The notes below the pieces were generated by a model. That model ran no database searches. It was not told where the DNA came from and saw only the letters and a program-made list of their open reading frames with translations. From Desulfobacterales bacterium (GTDB lineage Bacteria; Desulfobacterota; Desulfobacteria; Desulfobacterales; JAUWMJ01), in the NCBI GenBank assembly GCA_030613225.1, contig JAUWMJ010000247.1, positions 1 to 5,458 of the forward strand: a DNA stretch of 5,458 bases, written 5' to 3'. A program made the position numbers and the translations under genes. Below, piece by piece: positions 1 through 5,422 of the stretch (its first letter is position 1; every line of letters starts with the position of its first letter).

Positions 1-2
1 TT

Positions 3-272
3 ATTGCTCTAACTGTAAAAGATGAAGTCAAACATATTTCTGAACAGAGAAAATTTGAGTATCAAATCAATTTTGCACAGGCACTTTCAAAAATGAAGCA
101 CTCAATTGTGTTGCTTTTCATACGTCCTATGGAAATCGTCCAAACCATGGTCTCAAAACTTCAGAAAATTTTTATACAAACCATTGAGCGAATTCGCCCG
201 GGAAGAAAATATAAACGTAATCACAAGGTAAAACAGAAACAATTTCACTTCGCCTATAAAACAGTTTGTTAA
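3..272 (+). CDS. IS4-family transposase, C-terminal part (cut by window edge)
   Basis: An open frame enters from the left edge and runs 89 codons to TAA at 270-272. Visible residues include YQINFAQALSKMKHSIVLLF (about residues 20-39 of the fragment), then RIRPGRKYKRNHKVKQKQFH and a FAYKTVC end. A stretch resembling NFAxALSKMKH, followed by an IRPxRKYxRNHK-type basic tail, is what I recall from the C-terminus of IS4-family DDE transposases, which cut and rejoin the DNA ends of their insertion sequence. The catalytic DDE residues would lie upstream of the window, so activity cannot be judged. The fragment reaches a natural-looking stop with no internal frameshift. It is convergent with the nucleotide-sugar dehydrogenase. 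The family call comes from remembered motifs, not a search. Confidence 0.72.
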   Translation: MALTVKDEVKHISEQRKFEYQINFAQALSKMKHSIVLLFIRPMEIVQTMVSKLQKIFIQTIERIRPGRKYKRNHKVKQKQFHFAYKTVC

Positions 273-288
273 GGAAACGGCATTGCCC

Positions 289-311
289 CGTAACCCGTAC
301 CTCGTAACCCG
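289..311. repeat. Two direct copies of CGTAACCCG
   Basis: The 9-mer CGTAACCCG occurs at 289-297 and again at 303-311, separated by TACCT (period 14). It lies between the transposase stop and the dehydrogenase stop. A nearby 5-bp inverted repeat (AGCGA at 337-341, TCGCT at 348-352) is not followed by a T-run on either strand, so it is not a convincing terminator. The repeat may belong to the insertion-sequence end or be intergenic simple-repeat DNA. Confidence 0.55.
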
Positions 312-358
312 AAACGCTTAAACGTGCATTATGGTTAGCGATAAATGTCGCTTTAGGG

Positions 359-1669
359 TTATAATCTCCAATAAACCATGCCTCCCTTTTCCGCATCTTT
401 CCGACTGAACCCGCTTTTTACGTCAATAATAATAGGAGTGCCTTTTGAGCACAGTCCTGCGATCTCTTCAAGTCCCATCTTTTTGTAAGGCCTGTGCATA
501 ACCGCAACGATAACAGCATCAACACTTGCAAGGTCGTCCATCTCCTTTAATTCAAGATTATAATAATTTTCTGCTTCTTTAGCATCTGCAAGCGGATCGT
601 GAGCAAGGGCATCTATGCCGTATTCATTAAGTTCGCTGATAATATCCACAACCTTCGTATTTCTTAAGTCAGGAACATCTTCCTTGAATGTAATTCCTAA
701 AACAGCAACCTTTGCGCCGTGAACCTGTTTATCAGCACCGATAAGCAGTTTAACGGCCTTTTCTGCAATATATTTACCCATGCCGTCGTTTATCCTGCGG
801 CCTGCCAGTATCATCTCAGGATGATATCCAAGGGACTCAGCCTTCACCGTCAAATAATACGGGTCGACCCCGATACAGTGTCCACCCACCAGTCCGGGCC
901 TGAAGGGTAGAAAGTTCCATTTGGTTCCCGCAGCCTCAAGAACTTCGTTTGTGTCAATGCCTGCTTTATCAAAAATCATTGCCAGTTCGTTCATCAAAGC
1001 TATGTTCAGGTCTCTTTGTGTATTTTCAATAACCTTTGCAGCTTCAGCTACCTTTATGGAAGATGCCTGGTGGATTCCGGCCTTTACAATCTTACCGTAA
1101 ACTTCAGACAAAAGCAGGCGAGTCTTATCATCAGATCCGGAAACGATTTTTATAATCTTGTCGATTGTATGCACCTTATCCCCTGGGTTTATCCTTTCCG
1201 GTGAATAGCCAAGGGTAAAATCCATACCCAGGGTTAAGCCCGATTCCTTTTCTAAAATGGGTGCGCAGACTTCTTCTGTGGCACCCGGATAGACCGTTGA
1301 TTCAAATACGACACAGGAGTCTTTAACCATGTGTTTTCCCACGGCTTTAGAAGCGCCGCGAAGGGGGCTCAAATCCGGAATGCGGTATTCATCGATAGGT
1401 GTCGGTACGGCAACAATGATGAGCTTGCACCCGGAAAGTTCTTTTGGTTCACTTGTAAAAAAGATTTTTGTTTTGCCGAGCTGCTCTTTTGACACTTCCA
1501 ATGTCCGGTCAAGCCCTGCTTTAAGCTCTTTGATTCGCTCATCTTTAAGATCATAACCCATAACGTTAAAATGTTCGGCAAGATGAACAGCCAGCGGGAG
1601 GCCGACATAACCAAGACCCACTACAGCGATTTTATCCCTGCGTTCAACCAATGATTCGAATGTTACCAT
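359..1669 (-). CDS. tviB: UDP-N-acetyl-hexosamine 6-dehydrogenase (TviB/WbpO-type nucleotide sugar dehydrogenase)
   Basis: This 436-residue enzyme belongs to the UDP-glucose/GDP-mannose dehydrogenase family. It should oxidise C6 of a UDP-N-acetyl-hexosamine (GlcNAc or GalNAc) to the uronic acid with two NAD+, giving a cytoplasmic precursor for capsule or O-antigen. An N-terminal Rossmann fold has GLGYVG at 18-23 and an acidic D40 that favours NAD. ESTVYPG (123-129) and YSPERINPG (155-163) follow. The central helix carries KVIENTQRDLNIALMNE (212-228). The catalytic cysteine is C265 in GGHCIGVDPYYL, and the C-terminal UDP-binding domain has LGITFKEDVPDLRNTK (324-339). These segments closely match what I recall of Salmonella TviB, as does the overall length. 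GGAG lies 8 bases before the ATG. No other polysaccharide gene is visible. It ends in a family-typical YWRL, so the neighbouring insertion sequence has not truncated it. UDP-GlcNAc versus UDP-GalNAc preference cannot be read from sequence. Confidence 0.93.
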   Translation of the reverse strand: MVTFESLVERRDKIAVVGLGYVGLPLAVHLAEHFNVMGYDLKDERIKELKAGLDRTLEVSKEQLGKTKIFFTSEPKELSGCKLIIVAVPTPIDEYRIPDLSPLRGASKAVGKHMVKDSCVVFESTVYPGATEEVCAPILEKESGLTLGMDFTLGYSPERINPGDKVHTIDKIIKIVSGSDDKTRLLLSEVYGKIVKAGIHQASSIKVAEAAKVIENTQRDLNIALMNELAMIFDKAGIDTNEVLEAAGTKWNFLPFRPGLVGGHCIGVDPYYLTVKAESLGYHPEMILAGRRINDGMGKYIAEKAVKLLIGADKQVHGAKVAVLGITFKEDVPDLRNTKVVDIISELNEYGIDALAHDPLADAKEAENYYNLELKEMDDLASVDAVIVAVMHRPYKKMGLEEIAGLCSKGTPIIIDVKSGFSRKDAEKGGMVYWRL

Positions 1670-1694
1670 CTTTTTTTCTCCATAATAGTTTTTC

Positions 1695-1717
1695 TTTCGT
1701 GTTTTCGTGTTTTCGTG
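1695..1717. repeat. 8-bp tandem repeat, about 2.9 copies of TTTCGTGT
   Basis: TTTCGTGT occurs at 1695-1702 and 1703-1710, and again at 1711-1717 lacking the last base. It sits in the 58-bp gap between the radical SAM stop and the start of the dehydrogenase, upstream of the Shine-Dalgarno. On the transcribed minus strand it reads as CACGAAAA-type repeats. It has no dyad and no T-run, so it is not a terminator. It may be a slippage-prone microsatellite or part of the leader. Confidence 0.7.
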
Positions 1718-1727
1718 ATTATCTTTT

Positions 1728-2606
1728 TCATGCTGTTCCTATAAAAAAGGCCCTGAAAGATTTTTCATCTTTTTTCAGCGATATTTCTATCTGATTGAGA
1801 AGCCGCTCTTTTTCATCAGGAAGCCTCCCTTCCAGGTTTATATAATTGGTGTAATGGTCACTTGTAACATAGGAAGATACTCGAATACCTTTTATAAGAG
1901 ACAAGGTTTCCTCAAGAACCTCGCGGGGACCGAGCATATTAAAAGTGCCGTTTTGAACATCATCTAAAAGAGGTGTATTTATCTTGGGAACAAAGGTGCG
2001 AAGTCTTATAAAGTCAGGAGCTATTTTATTCAATACCCTTGCAGTCTCTTTTGCATGAAATTTTGTACGCTCTTTGCCACCGATCCCTAAAATAACATAC
2101 AAACTAAGCTCGATACCGGCATCCATAACCCACCTTCCGGATTCGATTTGCTCAAGGCTGTTAGTGCCCTTTTTAATCTGTTTTAAAATAACATCGTCTC
2201 CCGATTCAAGACCGACATGAATCCTTGAAAGGCCCGCTTCAGCCAGTCGCTTTAGCCCTTTTAAGCCTTTTTTGCGAATAAACTGCATGCTGCCGTATAC
2301 AGTAATGCGCTTTAGGTCCGTGAAAACCTCTCCGGCAAAAAGACAGATTCCGCACAGATCGTCTGTCTTCATGGCAATGGTATTTCCATCCGGGAAAAAG
2401 ATAGTACATACATAGGGTCCATAATATTCACGAGCCTTTAAGATATCCTCCTTGATCTCAGAGATATCCCGGACTTTAAATCCAGGCCTTTTCTTGTAGA
2501 TCATACAAAAGGTGCATTTATTGTGAGGACAGCCTATAGTTGCCTGTATCAAAAGGGAATCCGCCTCACTCGGCGGCCTGTATATGGAACCTTCGTATCG
2601 CATCAT
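1728..2606 (-). CDS. Radical SAM protein of unknown function with CX4CX2C cluster motif
   Basis: This 292-residue protein belongs to the radical SAM superfamily, whose members cleave S-adenosylmethionine with a 4Fe-4S cluster to start radical chemistry. The cluster cysteines are C26, C31 and C34 in GCPHNKCTFC. The spacing is CX4CX2C, not the usual CX3CX2C. FFPDGNTIAM (70-79) follows, then RIHVGLESGDD (128-138), typical of the Elp3/HemN-like half barrel, and YVILGIGGKERT (170-181). The C-terminal third (about 205-292) has no recognisable accessory domain. C85 and C88 form an extra CX2C pair. There is no B12-binding domain, signal peptide or membrane segment. The gene starts 18 bases after the nucleotidyltransferase stop, with two consecutive ATGs and no clear Shine-Dalgarno, which suggests translational coupling. 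I recognise the superfamily and a Y-G-x-Y-R-P-P-S-E-A-D-S-type N-terminus, but not the substrate. Confidence 0.88.
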   Translation of the reverse strand: MMRYEGSIYRPPSEADSLLIQATIGCPHNKCTFCMIYKKRPGFKVRDISEIKEDILKAREYYGPYVCTIFFPDGNTIAMKTDDLCGICLFAGEVFTDLKRITVYGSMQFIRKKGLKGLKRLAEAGLSRIHVGLESGDDVILKQIKKGTNSLEQIESGRWVMDAGIELSLYVILGIGGKERTKFHAKETARVLNKIAPDFIRLRTFVPKINTPLLDDVQNGTFNMLGPREVLEETLSLIKGIRVSSYVTSDHYTNYINLEGRLPDEKERLLNQIEISLKKDEKSFRAFFIGTA

Positions 2607-2624
2607 TGGCTCATTATGACTATT

Positions 2625-3254
2625 TCAAATTTTTTCTATACTCGCATCCTTTTGATCATCTTTCCCTGGGCGCCTACCTTCAGAGATAATCCTTGTTAAA
2701 TTTTTGTCACGCCTGACTAAACGAGCCAATTCCCATGCTTTCTCTTTTTCTGAATCCGTCATTATAAAAAATAAACTTCGAATATCTTCCTCGTCCTGCA
2801 AGCCCCCTGCCATAAGCTTCATACCCACCAGATAAGGCTTTGGAAATGGCTGAAGGGGCCCTGCATCCGAAGCATCCATAGCAAGGAGCCCTTCAAGTTC
2901 CCATTTATAGTTTGCTATGAGTATATCAAATTTTTTAAATTGCTTTTTTAAATCCGTTATTATTATTAAATCGTGTCTCAAAGGATCAGAAGCATCTTTA
3001 GACGCCTCAAATATTTCTATTTTGAACTGTTCCTCCAGCTTTTGTTCCAAATACTCGGTAAATACTTTGCAAAGGCTTTTGATATTATTTTTTTCATCTC
3101 CGCAGAAAAATATAATATCCACATCAAGAGTCGTCCGGGGTATGCCGTGCAAAATAATTCCTTCGCCACCAATGATCGCAGCTCGCCTTGCGATATTTCT
3201 ATTTATTGAAAATTCATCTATACATTTTGTTACGATTTTCAATAAGTTTTTCAT
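2625..3254 (-). CDS. AbiEii/DUF6036-like nucleotidyltransferase, candidate toxin
   Basis: This 209-residue protein has the signature of small minimal nucleotidyltransferases. GGEGIILHGIPRTTLDVDII (29-48) gives the GG helix, the HGxxRxT loop and the paired metal-binding aspartates D44 and D46. D110 in KKFDIL is a plausible third carboxylate. KPYLVGMKLMAGGLQDEEDI (139-158) resembles the K-x(n)-D-x-x-D segment that ends the core of AbiEii- and DUF6036-type proteins. Such enzymes transfer nucleotides to RNA, protein or small molecules, and several (AbiEii, MenT) act as toxins or phage-defence effectors beside an antitoxin. AGGGGA lies 5 bases before the ATG. The start lies inside the preceding small gene, a 41-base overlap typical of paired modules. 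The tail after about 190 is charged and probably disordered. The fold is fairly sure. Toxin function is inferred from gene order only, and it could instead be a housekeeping or antibiotic-type nucleotidyltransferase. Confidence 0.78.
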   Translation of the reverse strand: MKNLLKIVTKCIDEFSINRNIARRAAIIGGEGIILHGIPRTTLDVDIIFFCGDEKNNIKSLCKVFTEYLEQKLEEQFKIEIFEASKDASDPLRHDLIIITDLKKQFKKFDILIANYKWELEGLLAMDASDAGPLQPFPKPYLVGMKLMAGGLQDEEDIRSLFFIMTDSEKEKAWELARLVRRDKNLTRIISEGRRPGKDDQKDASIEKI

Positions 3255-3405
3255 AGGCTTCCCCTGGTGAAATATTATATAGTTGGGCCATTTTTTCTAA
3301 AATCTCATCAAAGCGTTTTTCCGATTCAATCACTCTTTCTTCCGGAGTCAATTTCAAGAATGCTTCAATCATTTCTATCCTTTTTTTCTCCATCAATTGC
3401 GACAT
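3214..3405 (-). CDS. Small helical protein overlapping the nucleotidyltransferase, candidate antitoxin
   Basis: I place the start at the ATG 3403-3405 (63 residues, MSQLMEKKRI...) because AGAGG sits 5 bases upstream at 3411-3415. The frame could be extended six codons to a TTG at 3421-3423, but that would put the Shine-Dalgarno inside the gene. The protein is highly charged and predicted by eye to be almost all helical: FLKLTPEERVIESEKRFDEI (16-35) followed by LEKMAQLYNISPGEAYEKLI (36-55). It has no DNA-binding motif that I recognise, no cysteines and no membrane segment. Its last 41 bases overlap the nucleotidyltransferase start, so the two are probably translated together. Small partners upstream of AbiEii-like nucleotidyltransferases often act as antitoxins or accessory subunits. 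That role here is inference from position, and I do not recognise the family. Confidence 0.68.
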   Translation of the reverse strand: MSQLMEKKRIEMIEAFLKLTPEERVIESEKRFDEILEKMAQLYNISPGEAYEKLIENRNKMYR

Positions 3406-3443
3406 ATAAACCTCTTTTAACAAACGACCGCTGATAATTACGG

Positions 3444-3472
3444 AATATGAATGAAAGAAGACGGTGTGTCAA
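3444..3472 (-). promoter_or_regulatory. Sigma70-like promoter for the small-protein/nucleotidyltransferase operon
   Basis: On the minus strand a perfect TTGACA (plus-strand 3467-3472) is followed after exactly 17 bases by CATATT (3444-3449), a 4 of 6 match to TATAAT. Transcription would begin near 3436, leaving a leader of about 30 bases before the ATG at 3405. No operator dyad is obvious over it. Confidence 0.55.
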
Positions 3473-3566
3473 GACGGAAAGAGCCGCCACATGGTCAGCA
3501 ACCATTTGTTTTCAGCAACATTTTTATGATAAAAATATTGATTTTTTTCAATAAATCATATATATA

Positions 3567-3625
3567 CAGACCTCGTAATTTATTACTGGAAAATGATGCT
3601 AAACCTTATAATGCAGATCTCGTAA
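3567..3625 (+). promoter_or_regulatory. brnT promoter region with repeated CAGAYCTCGTAA box
   Basis: A perfect TATAAT is at 3607-3612, about 42 bases before the brnT ATG. No good -35 box lies upstream (best is TTACTG at 3583-3588, 18-base spacing), so activation or weak basal activity is possible. Two near-identical 12-mers flank it: CAGACCTCGTAA at 3567-3578 and CAGATCTCGTAA at 3614-3625, 47 bases apart start to start. The second covers the expected start point. The first runs into a perfect inverted repeat GTAAT-TT-ATTAC (3575-3586) covering the -35 zone. BrnA-type antitoxins repress their own operon, so these are candidate BrnA operators. That assignment is inference. Confidence 0.45.
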
Positions 3626-3654
3626 AATGTTAGAAAAATAGGTATATTAATACC

Positions 3655-3915
3655 ATGATATTTGAATTTGACCCCTCAAAATCAAAAACCAACAAAAAAA
3701 AGCATGGAATTGATTTTACACAAGCCCAGACGCTTTTGGAGGATCTCGATTTGTTGGAGATCCCGGCAAGAACAACGGATGAACAGAGGTTTTTGGTTAT
3801 TGGAAAGATAGCAGGAAAACACTGGTCAGGAGTTATCACCTATCGTTCTGAAGACATAAGTATTATCTCTGTGCGCCGGGCGAGAGATGAGGAGATTGAG
3901 ATATATGAAGGCTAA
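3655..3915 (+). CDS. brnT: BrnT family toxin (RelE-fold ribonuclease)
   Basis: This 86-residue protein has the full BrnT pattern: FEFDPSKSKTNKKKHGIDFT at 3-22 (family W/F-D-x-x-K-x-x-x-N-x-x-K-H-G-I-x-F), RFLVIGKIAGKHWSGVITYR at 45-64 (family R-x-x-x-x-G), and IISVRRARDEEIEIY at 70-84 (family R-I-I-S-A-R-x-A-x-x-x-E-x-x-x-Y). BrnT toxins have a RelE-like fold, cleave RNA, halt growth when free, and are neutralised by the adjacent BrnA, with which they form a complex that represses the operon. Length is normal and no frameshift is seen, so it looks functional. The upstream Shine-Dalgarno is weak (ATAGG about 12 bases before the ATG), which would limit toxin synthesis. The stop lies 11 bases inside brnA. 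It is read divergently from the nucleotidyltransferase group. Confidence 0.93.
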   Translation: MIFEFDPSKSKTNKKKHGIDFTQAQTLLEDLDLLEIPARTTDEQRFLVIGKIAGKHWSGVITYRSEDISIISVRRARDEEIEIYEG

Positions 3916-4132
3916 AGACTTTGACAAGAAGTTTGATGAGGGAAAGAATGTTGTCAAGCACCTGGATCTTTCAAAAGCCAGACGACCTGAACAGGAGCAA
4001 AAAAGAGTCAATGTTGATTTCCCGCTCTGGATGATTCATTCTCTGGATAAAGAGGCTAAGCGACTCGGTGTTCCCCGACAGTCAGTTATCAAGTTCTGGA
4101 TTGCAGAAAGATTACAGCAAGCCTCAACCTGA
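3905..4132 (+). CDS. brnA: BrnA family antitoxin (ribbon-helix-helix, CopG-like)
   Basis: This 75-residue antitoxin is expected to bind and neutralise BrnT and to repress the operon as a ribbon-helix-helix DNA-binding dimer. I chose the ATG at 3905 because MKAKDFDKKFDEG is the usual family N-terminus. An in-frame ATG at 3887 would add six residues. AGGAG at 3890-3894 is 10 bases from the chosen start and lies inside brnT, so translation is coupled through an 11-base overlap. The N-terminal part (1-33), including LDLSKARRPEQEQK at 20-33, is the likely toxin-binding arm. The DNA-binding part begins with the strand RVNVDF (34-39) and continues with helices WMIHSLDKEAKRLG and RQSVIKFWIAERL. Toxin-first gene order matches known brnTA operons. 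I see no sign of truncation. Confidence 0.9.
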   Translation: MKAKDFDKKFDEGKNVVKHLDLSKARRPEQEQKRVNVDFPLWMIHSLDKEAKRLGVPRQSVIKFWIAERLQQAST

Positions 4133-4146
4133 TATCATTCGAACAA

Positions 4147-4173
4147 CTGCATTCACTCACACTGGTGATGCAG
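4147..4173. other. Hairpin downstream of brnA in a convergent spacer
   Basis: CTGCAT-T-CAC (4147-4156) can pair with GTGATGCAG (4165-4173), a nine-pair stem with one bulged T and a loop of eight bases. It begins 15 bases after the brnA stop. No T-run follows on the plus strand, so it is not a standard intrinsic terminator. It could stabilise the brnTA transcript end or be chance. The rest of the 147-bp spacer to 4279 shows no gene or other clear signal. Confidence 0.35.
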
Positions 4174-4279
4174 AGCATTGACCCCTTGTACCCTCTGGAA
4201 TAACGCCTGTTCAATTGAAGATAACCCATCTATTTTGCCTTAATTAACTGCAACTAATCGGGAGATGATCCATCAATAT

Positions 4280-5422
4280 CTATTTTTCTAATTCTAAGAT
4301 GGTCTCTTTGTAAATAACCCCTCTGTCTTTAAGACCCTCGATCATATATTTGACACACTCCGGTTTTTTACCGATGAGTTCAGGCGGAATGATTCCCTTT
4401 TGATCAAACAGACCCTGTTTCATCATCCTGAGGGCAACCGTTGCAGTGTAACCGGTGGTTCTTGCCATGGAATGGGTCTTGGTCTCAGGATCATACCGGT
4501 CAATAAGGTCCCATGTATAGTTTATCTTTTTACCGTTTTGTACACCATCAACCATTATTTTCATAACCGTAATATCCACTTCACCCTCTTTAAGCTCCCA
4601 TTTCGGGAAAAGAAGCTTTGCAGTGAGATCCAAAGGCCTTATCATTTTGCCGTTTACATCAATCGCTTCTTCAGAGAAGAATCCGGTCTCCCTTAAAAGA
4701 ATCATCTTTTCTATATGCCCGGGATACCGCATGGTTTTTTCTTTCATATTGGGAATATCCAGGGTTTTTATTAAGGATCTCAACCCGTCTGTATTAAAGG
4801 CCTCAAGAGTACCTATACCAGGAAAATCAAGATATTCAGGATCACTTAAAGCAGGCCTTTTTATCACATGACCGTTTTCCACATAAAATGCAGGTCTGAC
4901 ATACTCCTCAATAACATCAACCGGGGAGAATACAGCTTTATACTCATAGGGCCATTCCCGAATTTCAGGCAAACCACCGACATAGATCATGACATTTTCG
5001 GTTTTATCCAGAATATGATCAGCATAGCCTGTGAGCATGTTGCTCATTCCGGGAGCAACTCCGCAATCAACAATGGCAGTTACATTATGCTCTTTTGCAA
5101 GTTCATCAAGTTCAAGGGCATCTTCAGGGGAAAATGCAATATCAACAACATTTTTATCAGATTCAATAATGGCTTTAAGGGTTTTAAATCCCATAAATCC
5201 AGGGACGGCACTGACAACCATATCAAAATCTGCAATGAGCGATTTGATTGCTGACGAATCGGACAGATCCTGTTTTATGGTTTTAATTTGTGAAACAGCT
5301 TCAAGTTTTTTTAATATGCTTTCATTTATATCTGCAACCGTTACGTCAATATAAGAATCTTTTGCAAGATCAATCGCCATGGGACCACCAACAAGTCCAC
5401 CGCCAAGAACAATAACTTTCAT
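4280..5422 (-). CDS. Saccharopine dehydrogenase family oxidoreductase, lysine 6-dehydrogenase-like
   Basis: This 380-residue NAD(P)-dependent oxidoreductase has an N-terminal Rossmann fold with VIVLGGGLVGG (3-13) and an acidic D31 after the second strand, which points to NAD. The catalytic-domain landmarks DCGVAPGMSNMLTGYA (119-134), IYVGGLPEIREWPYEYKAVF (146-165), LEAFNTDGLRSL (206-217), RYPGHIEKM (232-240) and ARTTGYTA (320-327) line up well with what I recall of Geobacillus lysine 6-dehydrogenase (L-lysine to allysine/piperideine-6-carboxylate plus ammonia), including its length of about 380. Saccharopine reductases share the fold, so either reaction in lysine or related amino-acid metabolism is possible. 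AAGGAAG (5429-5435) lies 6 bases before the ATG, fixing the start. It is complete and convergent with brnTA. No partner gene is visible, because its promoter and upstream neighbour are beyond the right edge. Confidence 0.88.
   Translation of the reverse strand: MKVIVLGGGLVGGPMAIDLAKDSYIDVTVADINESILKKLEAVSQIKTIKQDLSDSSAIKSLIADFDMVVSAVPGFMGFKTLKAIIESDKNVVDIAFSPEDALELDELAKEHNVTAIVDCGVAPGMSNMLTGYADHILDKTENVMIYVGGLPEIREWPYEYKAVFSPVDVIEEYVRPAFYVENGHVIKRPALSDPEYLDFPGIGTLEAFNTDGLRSLIKTLDIPNMKEKTMRYPGHIEKMILLRETGFFSEEAIDVNGKMIRPLDLTAKLLFPKWELKEGEVDITVMKIMVDGVQNGKKINYTWDLIDRYDPETKTHSMARTTGYTATVALRMMKQGLFDQKGIIPPELIGKKPECVKYMIEGLKDRGVIYKETILELEK

Larger units (their letters stand above)
1..311 (+). mobile_element. 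Right-hand part of an IS4-family insertion sequence (end not defined)
   Basis: The transposase fragment implies that the window starts inside an insertion sequence. Its right terminus must lie between the transposase stop at 272 and the stop of the dehydrogenase at 359-361, because that gene keeps its normal C-terminus. The end given here is a guess placed after the CGTAACCCG repeats. The matching left terminal inverted repeat is outside the window, so neither the terminal repeat nor a target-site duplication can be identified. Confidence 0.4.

Noticed and set aside
172..396. 74-residue minus-strand frame overlapping the dehydrogenase 3' end
   Set aside because: It is antisense to the transposase tail, crosses the intergenic repeats and runs into the dehydrogenase in another frame. 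It shows no family motif, so I read it as a shadow frame.
3421..3423. TTG start giving a 69-residue version of the small protein
   Set aside because: The AGAGG at 3411-3415 would then lie inside the coding region. It is correctly placed for the ATG at 3403-3405.
3451..3633. 60-residue plus-strand frame in the divergent intergenic region
   Set aside because: It covers both predicted promoters and an AT-rich stretch, has no good Shine-Dalgarno and no recognisable domain. The region is better explained as regulatory.
3887..3889. Upstream ATG giving an 81-residue BrnA
   Set aside because: The AGGAG lies after it and the MKAKDFDKKFDEG start at 3905 matches the family N-terminus.
4147..4173. Hairpin as an intrinsic terminator or integron attC site
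   Set aside because: There is no following T-run, and it lacks the paired R and L boxes and the associated integrase expected of attC.
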